Source: Candidatus Krumholzibacteriota bacterium (GTDB taxonomy: Bacteria; Krumholzibacteriota; Krumholzibacteriia; LZORAL124-64-63). Taken from it: a DNA stretch of 57,566 bases. A program made the position numbers and the translations under genes. Positions 17,320-26,511 of the stretch are shown here, piece after piece. Each line of letters starts with the position of its first letter. Positions within the stretch are counted from its first letter, which is position 1. The notes below the pieces were generated by a model. The model was not told the origin of the DNA, made no database searches, and saw only the letters and a program-made list of their open reading frames with translations. The stretch spans positions 1 through 57,566 of the forward strand of contig JAJRWA010000025.1 in assembly GCA_024277025.1 (NCBI GenBank), read 5' to 3'.

Positions 17320-18509
17320 GGCCTGACCCCCGGTGGAGCCATTGGGCGACGCCCGGCCCGGGCAACCTCTGCCAGCAACCGGTCGAATTTCGGGGCCAGC
17401 AGCGGCCAGCAGAAACCGTCCACATCCCGGTCCAGCGAACACACATGGCCACAGCTGTCACCGCTGAGCAGGTCACTCAACAGGGCGACCAGTTCGGTGG
17501 TTCCGGTGTAGAAATGACGCCCTTTGCAGCGTGCACCGTACAGATCGGGATAGACCTGAGCCCGCGGCAGCACCGGATAGCCGCCGGCGTGGATGGCCTC
17601 GGCGATCGAGATCCCGAAGTATTCCTGCTCGGCGCAACTGACCACGATATCGCCCCGGGCCAGCAGGGCATCATAGTCGGCCCGCGCCGCGACGTGGCCG
17701 AAGGCCAGGCACCGCCCGCCGAGCCGATCCTGCAGCGACCGGAACACGGGTTCCTGCCCGCGCGACTCGCCCAGCAGCGCCACCTCGAAATCCAGTCCCT
17801 GGTCCAGCAGTCGGCCGATCGCCTCGGCAAAAACATCGGGCCGCTTGTCGAATTCCCAGCGGTGGTTCCAGATGATCAGCGGCCGCTTGCCCCGCGGCCA
17901 GCCCGGCCCGGTGCCCGGCTCGCAGGCGCCGCCCCGGTACTGGGGGAAATGGCCAGCCGGCAGCGGTTCGCGCTCCAGGCCCACCCCGAGCACCTCGCAA
18001 CGCCCGCGCAGACGCTCCGGCACCTGACGGGGCACAGCCTCGGGCATCCGGTTCAGGAACGCGGGAATCGCCGCCAGAAAGAGATCCCGATGCCAGGCCG
18101 AATTGAACACAACCCGGTCAGCGGCCAGAGCGCTGATGATGTTGGTGAAGCCGAAATGAAAATCAAATTCCTCTTCGGGACTCAGCGGATAGGTCAGTTG
18201 GTTCTCGTGCATGTACAGCAGGATCGGGGTCCGGTCCAGAGGCGGGGCGAGCAGGCCCCGCAAGTCGGCCACGTTGATGAATCCCGTCAGAAAAATCAGA
18301 TCCACCGGCCCGCCGGGATCCGCATTCAGGCGGTCGGCGTACCAGGCCGCCGCGCCACGCATGCGCCATTTCCAGAACCGGCCCGGCAGAGTCAGGCTGC
18401 GGATCCGGTGCCGGGAGCGGGATTCGAGGCCTTGGCGGAAGGCCCGATGGGAACCGCCGTCATAGGCTTCGAGAAACAGCACTTCATTTATCTCTTTGTC
18501 TGGCAACAT
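17316..18509 (-). CDS. Glycosyltransferase related to tRNA-queuosine mannosyltransferase (QTMAN/GTDC1)
   Basis: 397 residues. The N-terminal half matches the QTMAN N-terminal domain (formerly DUF3524): FLEAYDGGSH (13-22), LPGRFWKWRMRGAAAWYAD, LYMHENQLTYP and ALAADRVVFNSAWH. The C-terminal half is a GT-B fold group 1 domain with NHRWEFDKRPDVF and EQEYFGISIAEAIHAGGYPV. In animals this family adds mannose to queuosine in tRNA-Asp. Here queF lies 4 kb away and queG 8 kb away, which supports a tRNA-queuosine substrate; activity in this organism is inferred. First gene of a three-gene operon with HAD and hydrolase-like proteins. Confidence 0.82.
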   Translation of the reverse strand: MLPDKEINEVLFLEAYDGGSHRAFRQGLESRSRHRIRSLTLPGRFWKWRMRGAAAWYADRLNADPGGPVDLIFLTGFINVADLRGLLAPPLDRTPILLYMHENQLTYPLSPEEEFDFHFGFTNIISALAADRVVFNSAWHRDLFLAAIPAFLNRMPEAVPRQVPERLRGRCEVLGVGLEREPLPAGHFPQYRGGACEPGTGPGWPRGKRPLIIWNHRWEFDKRPDVFAEAIGRLLDQGLDFEVALLGESRGQEPVFRSLQDRLGGRCLAFGHVAARADYDALLARGDIVVSCAEQEYFGISIAEAIHAGGYPVLPRAQVYPDLYGARCKGRHFYTGTTELVALLSDLLSGDSCGHVCSLDRDVDGFCWPLLAPKFDRLLAEVARAGRRPMAPPGVRP

Positions 18510-18568
18510 CTTACAAAATCATTCCATCTGTTAAGCAATCCACAGTTCTTATCAAAAAATCCACTGTA

Positions 18569-18597
18569 TTGATCGCATTCCCCCGTTCCTTTATAAT
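18569..18597 (+). promoter_or_regulatory. Predicted promoter of the subtilase gene
   Basis: TTGATC (18569-18574), a 17-nt spacer and a perfect TATAAT (18592-18597) point towards the S8 protease gene, implying a 5' UTR of about 180 nt. That leader contains ACGACG/CGTCGT (18667-18685), a possible hairpin. The region is clearly AT-richer than its surroundings. The divergent glycosyltransferase promoter should lie in the same 273-bp gap but was not resolved. Confidence 0.6.
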
Positions 18598-18782
18598 TCA
18601 TTTCGCCCCAGGAGCTAAGACATTTCGCCCGAGAGTCATCCCTGGACTCTCCGTGTCGAAGCGGACACGACGGGAACTTCGTCGTCCCCTGTTGACTGTG
18701 ACCCGGAATCCGCGACCACAAACCGGTCGCTGACCCACGACCAATCCGCGGCCCCTGCCGTGTGTTGAGAGGAATCCCGACC

Positions 18783-21700
18783 ATGAAGAAGATCCTGTTG
18801 CCCGTCCTGGCCGCCATTCTGCTCTGCGGTTCCCTGGCTGGGGCCCAGCCCTATGAGAATTCATCTGTTGTGGGACAGGTCCAAGACCGGATCCTGGTGA
18901 CGGTCAAACCTGGCGTCAGCCTGACTCTCGACAAATCCGCCGGCACGCCCAAGGTCGGCATTGTGGCCATGGACGCCCTGGCCCGGAAGTTTGCCGTCCA
19001 CAACATGGAGCCCCTCTTCGAGGGCCTGACCAAGAGTCTGGACAAAGCCAGCCGCAGCGACCTCGAGCGGGTCTTCGCCGTCGATTTCGATCCCAGCCGC
19101 AGCCTGAAGGAAGTGCAGGCCGCCTACGCGAGTCTGCCCGAGGTCGAAAATGTGCAACTGGTGGATATCTGCAAGATGTACGACGCATTTCTGCCGGACG
19201 ATCCCGGCCTGGCTTCCCAGTGGCACCTGCGCAACATGACCCTTGGCGGCGGTGACGTGCGGGCCATTGGTGCCTGGAGCGAGACCCTCGGCGATTCCAA
19301 CATCGTGATCTGCATCCTGGATTCCGGCCTGGACTGGCACCACCCGGATCTGGGCGGGCCTCATCCGGACAAGGTCAATGGCGCGGTGCTGACCAACTGG
19401 GCCGAGTACTACGGCACGCCCGGCGTCGATGACGACGGCAACGGCAAGATCGACGATATTCGCGGCTGGGACTTCGTGAATCTCTCACCCAGCAGCGGCT
19501 GGCCGGACGAGGACGTGCAGACGGCCGACAACGACCCGATGGACTACGGCAGCCACGGCACCCAGTGCGGCGGCGCGGCAGCCGGTCTGACCAACAACGG
19601 CCTGGGTATTGCCGGAGTCGCTCCCGGCTGCAAGATCCTGCCGGTGCGCTGCGGCTGGATGCCCAATGGGTCTTCCCAGGGCGTGGTGCGCATGGATTTC
19701 GCCTCGCAGGGCATGGTTTACGCCATCGGACGCGGCGCGGACGTGATCAACTGCAGCTGGGGTTCGACCAGCACCCTGAGTTTCGCGGTGTCCGCCGCCC
19801 AGAACGCCAACGTGCTGATTGTCACCGCGGCCGGCAACGACAATACCGACGATGATGTGGGACTGGGTGTGCCCTCCTACCTGTCGACCTACCCGGGTGT
19901 CATCTCCGTGGCGGCCACCGGCAGCTCCGATGGCAAAGCCACTTTCTCGAACTACGGCAACTGGGTGGAAATTTCAGCGCCGGGTACGTCGATCTACACG
20001 ACGACCTACTTCAACGACACCGACACCCACGGTTATTCCTCGGTGCAGGGCACGAGCTTCAGCTCGCCGATCACCTGCGGGGCGGCCGCCCTGATCTGGT
20101 CATCGGACCCCGGCCTGACCTACAGCCAGGTGGCCAGCCGCCTGTACAGCAGCGCGGACAACATTGATGCGGTGAACCCGGCCTATGTCGGACTGCTCGG
20201 GGCCGGGCGTGTGAACCTGCTGAAGGCCCTCGGCGACAACGTGCACCGCTTCCCACAGGAATTCCCCACACTGTACGACGCCCTGAACAGTGCTTCGACC
20301 GCCGACACGATCGCCATCCGCGGCACAGAGGCGCTGGCCGGCCCGCTGACCATTCCGGGCAAAGGGCTGAAGATCTTTGGCGGCTATGACGCGGCCTATG
20401 CCACGCGCGACCCGCTGGCCAATCCGACCCACATCACCGGCCTGGCCAACAATCACGTCCTCAAGTTTTCCGGCACGGTCGACAACACGACCGAGGTGGA
20501 TGGCTTCCTGCTCACCGGCGGTGGCGGCCGGACGTTCAGCGGCATCCCCTATTCGGCCGAGTACGGCGGCGGTGTGATGCTGAACGGCACGTCGCCGACG
20601 TTGCGCAATATCGAAATCACCGGCAACACTGTCGGCGACGATTTCCAGCTTGGCTGCGGCGGCGGCCTGGCCATGACCGGATCCAGTGCTGTCCTGGAGA
20701 ATGTGTACATTCACGGCAACACTGCGATCTACGGATCAGGCCTCTTCATCTATGAGAGCACCCCGACCTTGATCAACTGTGTCATCGAGAACAACACGAG
20801 CCTGGCCACCAATCTCAATTTCTCGCCCAGCGGCGGCGGCGTCCACGCCCTGGACAGCGACGTGGTCATGACCGACTGCACGGTCAGCGGCCATCTTGAA
20901 CTGGTCAATGGCGGCGGCGTCTATCTGGCCGGCTTCAACACCCAGTCGACACTGAGTATTGCCGGCGGCGAAATCAGTGGCAATTCGGCCAAGGACAACG
21001 GCGGCGGCCTGTACCAGAGCGGCGGTACGCTGACCGCCGACGGCGTACTTATCGACAACAATACCAAGACGACGGCCAGCCAGTTCATGCACGGAGGGGG
21101 TGTCTTCGTCACGGGCGCCACCGTGGACCTGGACAGCCTGACCTGCACCAACAACACGGGCATGGTCGGCGGCGGCCTGGAGCTGAACGGCAACTCGTCC
21201 GTGGCATTGACCAACAGTCTGATCGCCGGCAACACGAGCCAGTTCTGGGGTGGCGGCCTGGCCTACGACAACAATGCCACCGGCACGATCAGCGGCAACA
21301 CCATCACCGGCAACAACAGCCCGGTGGGCGGCGCCGGCTTGTACCTGGCCAACTCCGCTCCCTCTGTCACCAACAACATCTCGGCCTTCAATACCGGCGG
21401 CACGTCCTATGGGAACGGCATGGCCCTGCTCAGCGCACCATCGGTGCTCAGCTGCAACGACGCCTTCGGCAACGACAACGCTGACTACTCGGGGCAGCCC
21501 GACCCCACGGGAACCGACGGCAACATCTCGCTCGATCCGGAGTTCTGCAACGCCGGTGCCGGCAACTATGGCATCAGCGCGAGCAGTCCTTGCTCGGACG
21601 CGATCAGCCCCTGTGGCCTGATCGGTGCTTTCGCCGCCGGCTGCGGCGTCAGCGACGTCCCTGGCGATGAGCCTGATGTACCGCTGGCCTTCCGGGTCGA

Positions 21701-21962
21701 CCAGAATTTCCCCAATCCCTTCAATCCTCAGACGACGATCCAGTTCGCCCTGCCGACGGCGGGCCGCACCCAGGTCAATATCTTCGATATCGCCGGGCAT
21801 CACGTGCGCACCCTGCTGGACGAGGATCTGCCGGCCGGCAGCCGTCAGGTCACCTGGACCGGCAACGACGACAAGGGTCGCAGCGTCTCGGCAGGCGTCT
21901 ACTTCTACATGGTGACTTCGAATAAGAACCGGTTCGTGGGCAGAATGGCTCTCGTCAAATAG
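18783..21962 (+). CDS. Secreted subtilisin-like protease with beta-helix and C-terminal sorting domain
   Basis: 1059 residues. Signal peptide at residues 1-22 (MKKILLPVLAAILLCGSLAG). A propeptide-like region leads into the S8 domain with triad Asp180 (ILDSGLD), His258 (GSHGTQ) and Ser425 (GTSFSSP) plus Asn352. From about 490 to 950 repeated Gly-Asn-Thr-rich turns (GGGVMLNGTSPTL, ITGNTV) indicate a right-handed parallel beta-helix. The last 85 residues are a FlgD-like/Por sorting domain starting DQNFPNPFNPQTTIQF. Expected at the cell surface or released. The ATG at 18783 follows AGAGGAA. It is monocistronic and followed 5 nt later by palindromic element copy 1. Confidence 0.93.
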   Translation: MKKILLPVLAAILLCGSLAGAQPYENSSVVGQVQDRILVTVKPGVSLTLDKSAGTPKVGIVAMDALARKFAVHNMEPLFEGLTKSLDKASRSDLERVFAVDFDPSRSLKEVQAAYASLPEVENVQLVDICKMYDAFLPDDPGLASQWHLRNMTLGGGDVRAIGAWSETLGDSNIVICILDSGLDWHHPDLGGPHPDKVNGAVLTNWAEYYGTPGVDDDGNGKIDDIRGWDFVNLSPSSGWPDEDVQTADNDPMDYGSHGTQCGGAAAGLTNNGLGIAGVAPGCKILPVRCGWMPNGSSQGVVRMDFASQGMVYAIGRGADVINCSWGSTSTLSFAVSAAQNANVLIVTAAGNDNTDDDVGLGVPSYLSTYPGVISVAATGSSDGKATFSNYGNWVEISAPGTSIYTTTYFNDTDTHGYSSVQGTSFSSPITCGAAALIWSSDPGLTYSQVASRLYSSADNIDAVNPAYVGLLGAGRVNLLKALGDNVHRFPQEFPTLYDALNSASTADTIAIRGTEALAGPLTIPGKGLKIFGGYDAAYATRDPLANPTHITGLANNHVLKFSGTVDNTTEVDGFLLTGGGGRTFSGIPYSAEYGGGVMLNGTSPTLRNIEITGNTVGDDFQLGCGGGLAMTGSSAVLENVYIHGNTAIYGSGLFIYESTPTLINCVIENNTSLATNLNFSPSGGGVHALDSDVVMTDCTVSGHLELVNGGGVYLAGFNTQSTLSIAGGEISGNSAKDNGGGLYQSGGTLTADGVLIDNNTKTTASQFMHGGGVFVTGATVDLDSLTCTNNTGMVGGGLELNGNSSVALTNSLIAGNTSQFWGGGLAYDNNATGTISGNTITGNNSPVGGAGLYLANSAPSVTNNISAFNTGGTSYGNGMALLSAPSVLSCNDAFGNDNADYSGQPDPTGTDGNISLDPEFCNAGAGNYGISASSPCSDAISPCGLIGAFAAGCGVSDVPGDEPDVPLAFRVDQNFPNPFNPQTTIQFALPTAGRTQVNIFDIAGHHVRTLLDEDLPAGSRQVTWTGNDDKGRSVSAGVYFYMVTSNKNRFVGRMALVK

Positions 21963-21967
21963 GGTTT

Positions 21968-22057
21968 GGCGCCAGTTACAGAAACAAGGATCCCGGGATG
22001 TCCTCGCCGCTGCGCGGCTGCGGATTACCCGGGATCCTTGTTTCTGCAACTGGCGCC
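21968..22057 (+). repeat. Long palindromic 3' element, copy 1
   Basis: A 30-nt left arm (21968-21997) and a 30-nt right arm (22028-22057) are complementary except for one A-C mismatch. They flank a 30-nt core (21998-22027) that begins ATGTCCTCG and ends CTGCGGATTA. The core folds into its own 5-bp hairpin, GCCGC-TGC-GCGGC. It starts 5 nt after the subtilase stop. Two other copies lie near 53 kb with nearly the same core but unrelated arms. There is no U-run afterwards. Possibly a 3' UTR structure, a terminator aid or a small mobile palindrome. Confidence 0.9.
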
Positions 22058-22162
22058 GCTCCGTTGCCGTCGAAATGTTGGATTGTGTGTCTGGCGTATT
22101 TGTGGTGGGGCCGTTAGTATTTGTCGGTGCTGATGACCATGGACCTATGCGAAGGAAGAATG

Positions 22163-22534
22163 ATGGGAAGCTCGCCATCCAGGGAACTGGAAGCTTTTGA
22201 CAATCCGCATCCGGAGCGGGATTACGAGATCGAGTTCGATTGTCCGGAGTTCACTTGTCTTTGTCCGCTGACGGGGCAGCCGGATTTTGCGAAGTTCCGC
22301 ATCACGTATGTGCCCAACGAGAAGTGTGTGGAATTGAAATCACTGAAGCTGTATCTGTGGTCCTTCCGCAACGAGGGCGCCTTCCATGAGGCGGTGACCA
22401 ACCAGATCCTGGACGATCTGGTGGCCGTGACCAAACCCCGCCTGATGGAAGTCCGCGGCGAGTGGTTCGTTCGTGGCGGCATCACGACTTATATCACGGT
22501 CAGCCATGCGGACGAGGACTGGGATAACAGCTGA
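22163..22534 (+). CDS. queF: NADPH-dependent preQ0 reductase
   Basis: Reduces 7-cyano-7-deazaguanine (preQ0) to preQ1 in queuosine synthesis. The 123-residue protein is the short, unimodular (YkvM) type. Catalytic Cys34 and Asp41 lie in [13 protein letters not shown], and the QueF signature is VELKSLKLY (56-64). [11 protein letters not shown] and GGITTYI are also typical. The second of two adjacent ATGs (22163) has the better spacing from AAGGA; 22160 is the alternative. It stands alone downstream of palindromic copy 1. No preQ1 riboswitch was recognised upstream. Confidence 0.93.
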   Translation: MGSSPSRELEAFDNPHPERDYEIEFDCPEFTCLCPLTGQPDFAKFRITYVPNEKCVELKSLKLYLWSFRNEGAFHEAVTNQILDDLVAVTKPRLMEVRGEWFVRGGITTYITVSHADEDWDNS

Positions 22535-22561
22535 CACCGTGTTTAATTCCTCAACCAGCGG

Positions 22562-23725
22562 TCAGGGCAGAGCCCCCCGCAGTTCACAAGGTCCCTGGCG
22601 ACAGGGCGAATCGGCTCGCAACCTGAAGTTTCCGGCCCAGGGGTCGATCAGGCCCGGATCCACATGGAGATTGCCGTGCTTGTTCTTCAGGGCGGCTACG
22701 GTGTTGATCCAGTCGCCCGCCGCGTTGCCGTAGATCAGCGTGCACCGGATATCCAGATCGGCGTCCAGCACGCCGGCCAGGCCCTGCCCCTTGGTGCTGA
22801 AGGCCAGGATCGAGTGCGTGATGATCGCCCGGGAGGCTCCGCGCAGCAGCAGCGCACCCCCACTCCCGGCCGAATTCAAGGCCAGGGTGCAATGGTCCAT
22901 CGTGATCTCGGACTTCACCATCTGCACCGCCCCCCCATAGGACGCGAAGTTGCCCGTCAGCAGCGAACGGTCCAGCAGCAATCGCGACTTCTCTTCACAG
23001 GCCACCGCCCCCCCCATGCTCGCGGTATTGGTCTCAAAAGTACAACCGGTGATCACCATGTTGGTCAACAGACCGAACACGCCGCCGCCGCGGGCTGCCG
23101 TGTTGCCACTGAAGCGGCAGTTCTCGAACAGGGGCGCCCCGCTCATGACCGAGACCGCCCCGCCGACCTCGGCCGAGTTGTCCACGAATCGGCACCGCGT
23201 GAACTGGGCGTTGCTGCGTTCAAGCGTGATCGCGCCGCCGGTGTAGGCCCTGCTGTCGACGAACACGCAATCCCGAAACTCGGGCGACGCCCCCTGGACC
23301 AGCACCGTGCCGCCCGAATTGGCGTGCGACTGCTCGCCCTCGGCGTAGCCCCCGACAAAGCGGATCCCCTCGATGAGTGTGCGGCGGTCTTCGCCGGACC
23401 GCATGTGGATCGCCCGCTGCGGCCGCTGCGCGCTGCCCTGGCAGTCGATGACCCGCGAACCCGGTCGCGACGGGTCTCCGCGCAGGGTCACGGCCTCACC
23501 CTGGAAGTCCAGGTCCACGTTGCCCTGCCCGCTGAACACACCCCGCGCCAGTTGGATCACATCCTTCTTCTTGGCCACATCCAGGGCAGCCTGGATCGTG
23601 GCATAGCGGCCACTGCGGTCGGGATACACCGTCAGCGTGCGGGCACCGGCCGCGGCCGGGCCCAGCAACGCGAACAACAACGCACCACGCAGCAGCAGGC
23701 GACCTGTCAAAAAAGTGGAGCTCAC
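22562..23725 (-). CDS. Secreted right-handed beta-helix protein
   Basis: 387 residues with a signal peptide (hydrophobic to about residue 27, AAAGA). The body repeats short strands separated by Asn/Gly-rich turns such as FVDNSAEVGGAVSV, FSGNTAARGGGVFG and LTGNFASYGGAVQM, the pattern of polymorphic or pectate-lyase-like beta-helix proteins. No catalytic site was recognised, so adhesion or carbohydrate binding is possible. GTG start in a GTGA overlap with the upstream VCBS lipoprotein gene, so the two are coupled. Confidence 0.8.
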   Translation of the reverse strand: MSSTFLTGRLLLRGALLFALLGPAAAGARTLTVYPDRSGRYATIQAALDVAKKKDVIQLARGVFSGQGNVDLDFQGEAVTLRGDPSRPGSRVIDCQGSAQRPQRAIHMRSGEDRRTLIEGIRFVGGYAEGEQSHANSGGTVLVQGASPEFRDCVFVDSRAYTGGAITLERSNAQFTRCRFVDNSAEVGGAVSVMSGAPLFENCRFSGNTAARGGGVFGLLTNMVITGCTFETNTASMGGAVACEEKSRLLLDRSLLTGNFASYGGAVQMVKSEITMDHCTLALNSAGSGGALLLRGASRAIITHSILAFSTKGQGLAGVLDADLDIRCTLIYGNAAGDWINTVAALKNKHGNLHVDPGLIDPWAGNFRLRADSPCRQGPCELRGALP

Positions 23726-25431
23726 TGGCTTCCCCTTTCGGCCCGAGGAGCCAGTCGAGTGATCCCGGCCTCGCCTTCACTGATCACGTAGGCACAGCCC
23801 GCCTCGGGAATCCTGAATTCCTGCACGGTGCCCGACTCCCACCGGATCTGCAGCAGGTACGGTCCGGCCTCGCGACCCACCCCGAAGTGCAGGGGCAGAA
23901 TGGCCGAACTGGCGCCGCTGATCCTGCTGTGCTGCCAGACCGTCCGGGTTTGTTCGCCGAATGACAACGTGGCCTCGGCGCCCAGACCATGCGGCGGCCC
24001 CGTCCGGCTCACCAGATGCAAGGTCAGCCCCCGGTTCAGCGGAATCGTCTGCCCCTCTTCCGCAAGATTCAGGCCGACGGCGCCCAGGTTCTCGTACAGC
24101 GCCACCCCGCGATGAAGCGAAGTCTCCAGCAGCGGATCGCCGCCGTTGAAGGTCAGCAGGTCCAGATCGCCGTCATGGTCGAAGTCCACGGCCCAGGCCG
24201 ATTCGGGCGCCGAATCAGGCGGCCCGGCCCCACCCCAGGCCGCCGTCACGTCGGCAAACGTACCATCGCCGTGGCCCTGGTAGAGCAGGTTGGGGGCCAG
24301 ACCGGCCACCCGCGCGGGCTGCACCACATACAGGTCCAGATTGCCGTCGTTGTCCAGATCGGCCAGGATGCTGCCTTCGGGCTTGTACACTTCCTTCAGC
24401 AGGGCGGGCTTGCCGTCATCCTCGCCCACGAAACGTTCCATGACGAACTTCGGCGCCCCGGGCTTAGATTCGTTCAGCCAGATCTCCAGCGGCGTGTAGA
24501 TCCGTGTGAACTCGTCAGCCGTGTGATAGCAGAAGGCCAGATCCGGCTGCCCGTCGCCATTCAGGTCGCCCATCGCCACCTCGCGCGGCGACTTGGGCCA
24601 CAGGGCATGTTTCAGGCCACTGGCCGAGGTCCGCTCCCTGAGTTCCCCCTGGCCGGAATTCCACAGCAGCCCCGCCCAGCCCGGCCGGCCGATCGCCAGC
24701 AGATCCTGCTGCCCGTCCCGGTCCAGATCAGCGGCCAGGCCCGTGTGCACCCAGCCCGAACGGGCCCGGATTCGCGGCGCCGGCGGCGGCCCGCTGCTGT
24801 CCATCTTCACCGGCGGCGGCCAGGGCAACCGGTCGGTCACGGCGCGCCACTGGCCGGTCGACCGGTCCGCCAACAAGGCCGGGCTCTGATAGTTGAAGAC
24901 CAGAAGCTCGGGCCGGCGGTCGTCGTCGAAGTCGGCCCACAGCCCACCCTGTCCGCGCCCGATCGGATCGCTCAGCACCGGATCATCGACTCCCCGGTCA
25001 CTGAACACTCCGGTCGTCTCCTGCACCCACAGATGATTGCGGCCATACCAGCGACCGGCGTCCGTATCGGTGGTGACAAACACGTCCCAGTCGCCGTCGT
25101 TGTCGAAGTCGCAGGCGGCCCCGCCGTGATACACGCTGCCGGTCAGGGGGCGGTACTGGCCGGCGGCCGCCTTGGTAAACCCCAGCCGCCCGTCGTTGAG
25201 AAACAGCGTCGCCTCAAGGGCCGGATCGGCCATCAGCAGATCCAGCAATCCGTCGGCGTTGACGTCCAGAAAGGTGCCCCCGTAGGTTGCGCCCAGGGCC
25301 GGCAGGTCACTGCCTTCGACCAGACGGAACAGGGGATCGGGCGGGATGACTTCTTCGCCGCACGAAGTGAGCAGCAACACGGCCAGGCTGAGAACCAACG
25401 CCGGCAGCCGGATCAGACGGAGACTGTTCAT
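23722..25431 (-). CDS. FG-GAP/VCBS-repeat lipoprotein with UnbV-like C-terminus
   Basis: 569 residues. Lipoprotein signal with Cys24 in LLLTSCGEE. At least five calcium-binding FG-GAP/VCBS loops follow, e.g. DVNADGLLDLL, DFDNDGDWDVF, DLDRDGQQDLL, DLNGDGQPDLA, DLDNDGNLDLY and DFDHDGDLDLL, suggesting a beta-propeller. The last 110 residues resemble the ASPIC/UnbV domain. Probably anchored in the outer membrane and facing out. It overlaps the beta-helix gene by 4 nt and follows the radical SAM gene by 75 bp. Confidence 0.88.
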   Translation of the reverse strand: MNSLRLIRLPALVLSLAVLLLTSCGEEVIPPDPLFRLVEGSDLPALGATYGGTFLDVNADGLLDLLMADPALEATLFLNDGRLGFTKAAAGQYRPLTGSVYHGGAACDFDNDGDWDVFVTTDTDAGRWYGRNHLWVQETTGVFSDRGVDDPVLSDPIGRGQGGLWADFDDDRRPELLVFNYQSPALLADRSTGQWRAVTDRLPWPPPVKMDSSGPPPAPRIRARSGWVHTGLAADLDRDGQQDLLAIGRPGWAGLLWNSGQGELRERTSASGLKHALWPKSPREVAMGDLNGDGQPDLAFCYHTADEFTRIYTPLEIWLNESKPGAPKFVMERFVGEDDGKPALLKEVYKPEGSILADLDNDGNLDLYVVQPARVAGLAPNLLYQGHGDGTFADVTAAWGGAGPPDSAPESAWAVDFDHDGDLDLLTFNGGDPLLETSLHRGVALYENLGAVGLNLAEEGQTIPLNRGLTLHLVSRTGPPHGLGAEATLSFGEQTRTVWQHSRISGASSAILPLHFGVGREAGPYLLQIRWESGTVQEFRIPEAGCAYVISEGEAGITRLAPRAERGSQ

Positions 25432-25506
25432 GGAATCCTTTCCACCAAACGGCTCGCGGGAAAATACCGAAAAACTCCGGTCGGGCGAGACCGAATCCCT
25501 CTCATA

Positions 25507-26511
25507 CTACTCGATACCCACAATTGGGCAAGCTCTCTGACATTGCGGGCAGGCGGTCCCCACCGCCACGCCGCCGTACCCCCTGCGGTCCACCAACACG
25601 GTGCCGCAATCCGGGCAGACCGTATCGCGCCCCACTTCGGTTGCGGCATTGCCCAGATATACCCAGCTCAATTTCCGGGTGGCCAAGGTGTGCGCCCGCA
25701 GCAGCGTGGCTGTCGGCGTGGCCGGCGCCGCCATCTTCCAGGCCGGATGATAAGCCGAGAAGTGCAGCGGGATCTCCGCATCCAGATCCGCCACGAAATC
25801 CACCAGCCCGGCCAGTTGCCCGTCGCTGTCGTTATAGCCGGGAATGATCAGGTTCGTCAATTCCAGAAGCACACCGGCGGCGTGAAACTGCCGGATCGCC
25901 GCTAGCACCGGCGGCAACTGGGCCTTGCACACTTTGCGGTAGAAGGCCGGATCCATGGACTTCAAATCAATATTGGCCGCATCAATCCAGGGCAGCAGTT
26001 CAGCCAGCGGCTCGGAATTCAGGAAACCGTTGGTCACCAGCACGTTCTTCAGGCCGTTTTCGCGGGCCAGCCGGGCCGTGTCGCGCACAAACTCGAACCA
26101 CACCAGAGGTTCACTGTAGGTAAAAGCGATCCCCACCGAATCCTCGGCCAGAGCGGCCCGCACCAGGTCGTCCGGTGACGCGGCCGTGGTGCGCGCATCG
26201 CCATCCTGGCTGATGGTCCAGTTCTGGCAGAACTGGCAATGCAGGTTGCAGCCGGGCGCGGCCACCGACAGAATCCGCCGGCCAGGATGAAAGTGGTACA
26301 GCGGTTTCTTCTCAATGGGATCGACGCCGGCCGAGACTATCCGGCCGTAGTGCAGCGGCACCATCGTCCCCTGCCGATTGGCCCGCGTCCGGCACGGCCC
26401 GGTCTGCCCCTCGCGCAGGCGGCAGCCGATGGGGCACAACCGGCACGCCGCCTGCCCGTTGGGCAGCGGCTGCCACCAGGCGGCCGGCCGGGTCACAGGG
26501 TCGGTTGTCAC
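25507..26511 (-). CDS. amrS: AmmeMemoRadiSam-system radical SAM enzyme
   Basis: 334 residues. The radical SAM cluster motif is Cys88-x3-Cys92-x2-Cys95 (PGCNLHCQFCQNW). Upstream is a Cys-rich segment (CRLCPIGCRLREGQTGPC) typical of this family, and the C-terminus has a zinc-ribbon-like CPDCG...CPQC. The closest named family is AmrS of the AmmeMemoRadiSam system; its chemistry is not established. The partner genes (AMMECR1 and Memo-like) are not in this window. The GTG at 26511 follows AAGGAG and overlaps the queG stop (GTGA). Confidence 0.85.
   Translation of the reverse strand: MTTDPVTRPAAWWQPLPNGQAACRLCPIGCRLREGQTGPCRTRANRQGTMVPLHYGRIVSAGVDPIEKKPLYHFHPGRRILSVAAPGCNLHCQFCQNWTISQDGDARTTAASPDDLVRAALAEDSVGIAFTYSEPLVWFEFVRDTARLARENGLKNVLVTNGFLNSEPLAELLPWIDAANIDLKSMDPAFYRKVCKAQLPPVLAAIRQFHAAGVLLELTNLIIPGYNDSDGQLAGLVDFVADLDAEIPLHFSAYHPAWKMAAPATPTATLLRAHTLATRKLSWVYLGNAATEVGRDTVCPDCGTVLVDRRGYGGVAVGTACPQCQRACPIVGIE

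Noticed and set aside
22058..22162. preQ1 riboswitch before queF
   Set aside because: No recognisable pseudoknot aptamer or A-rich tail in the 105-bp gap.
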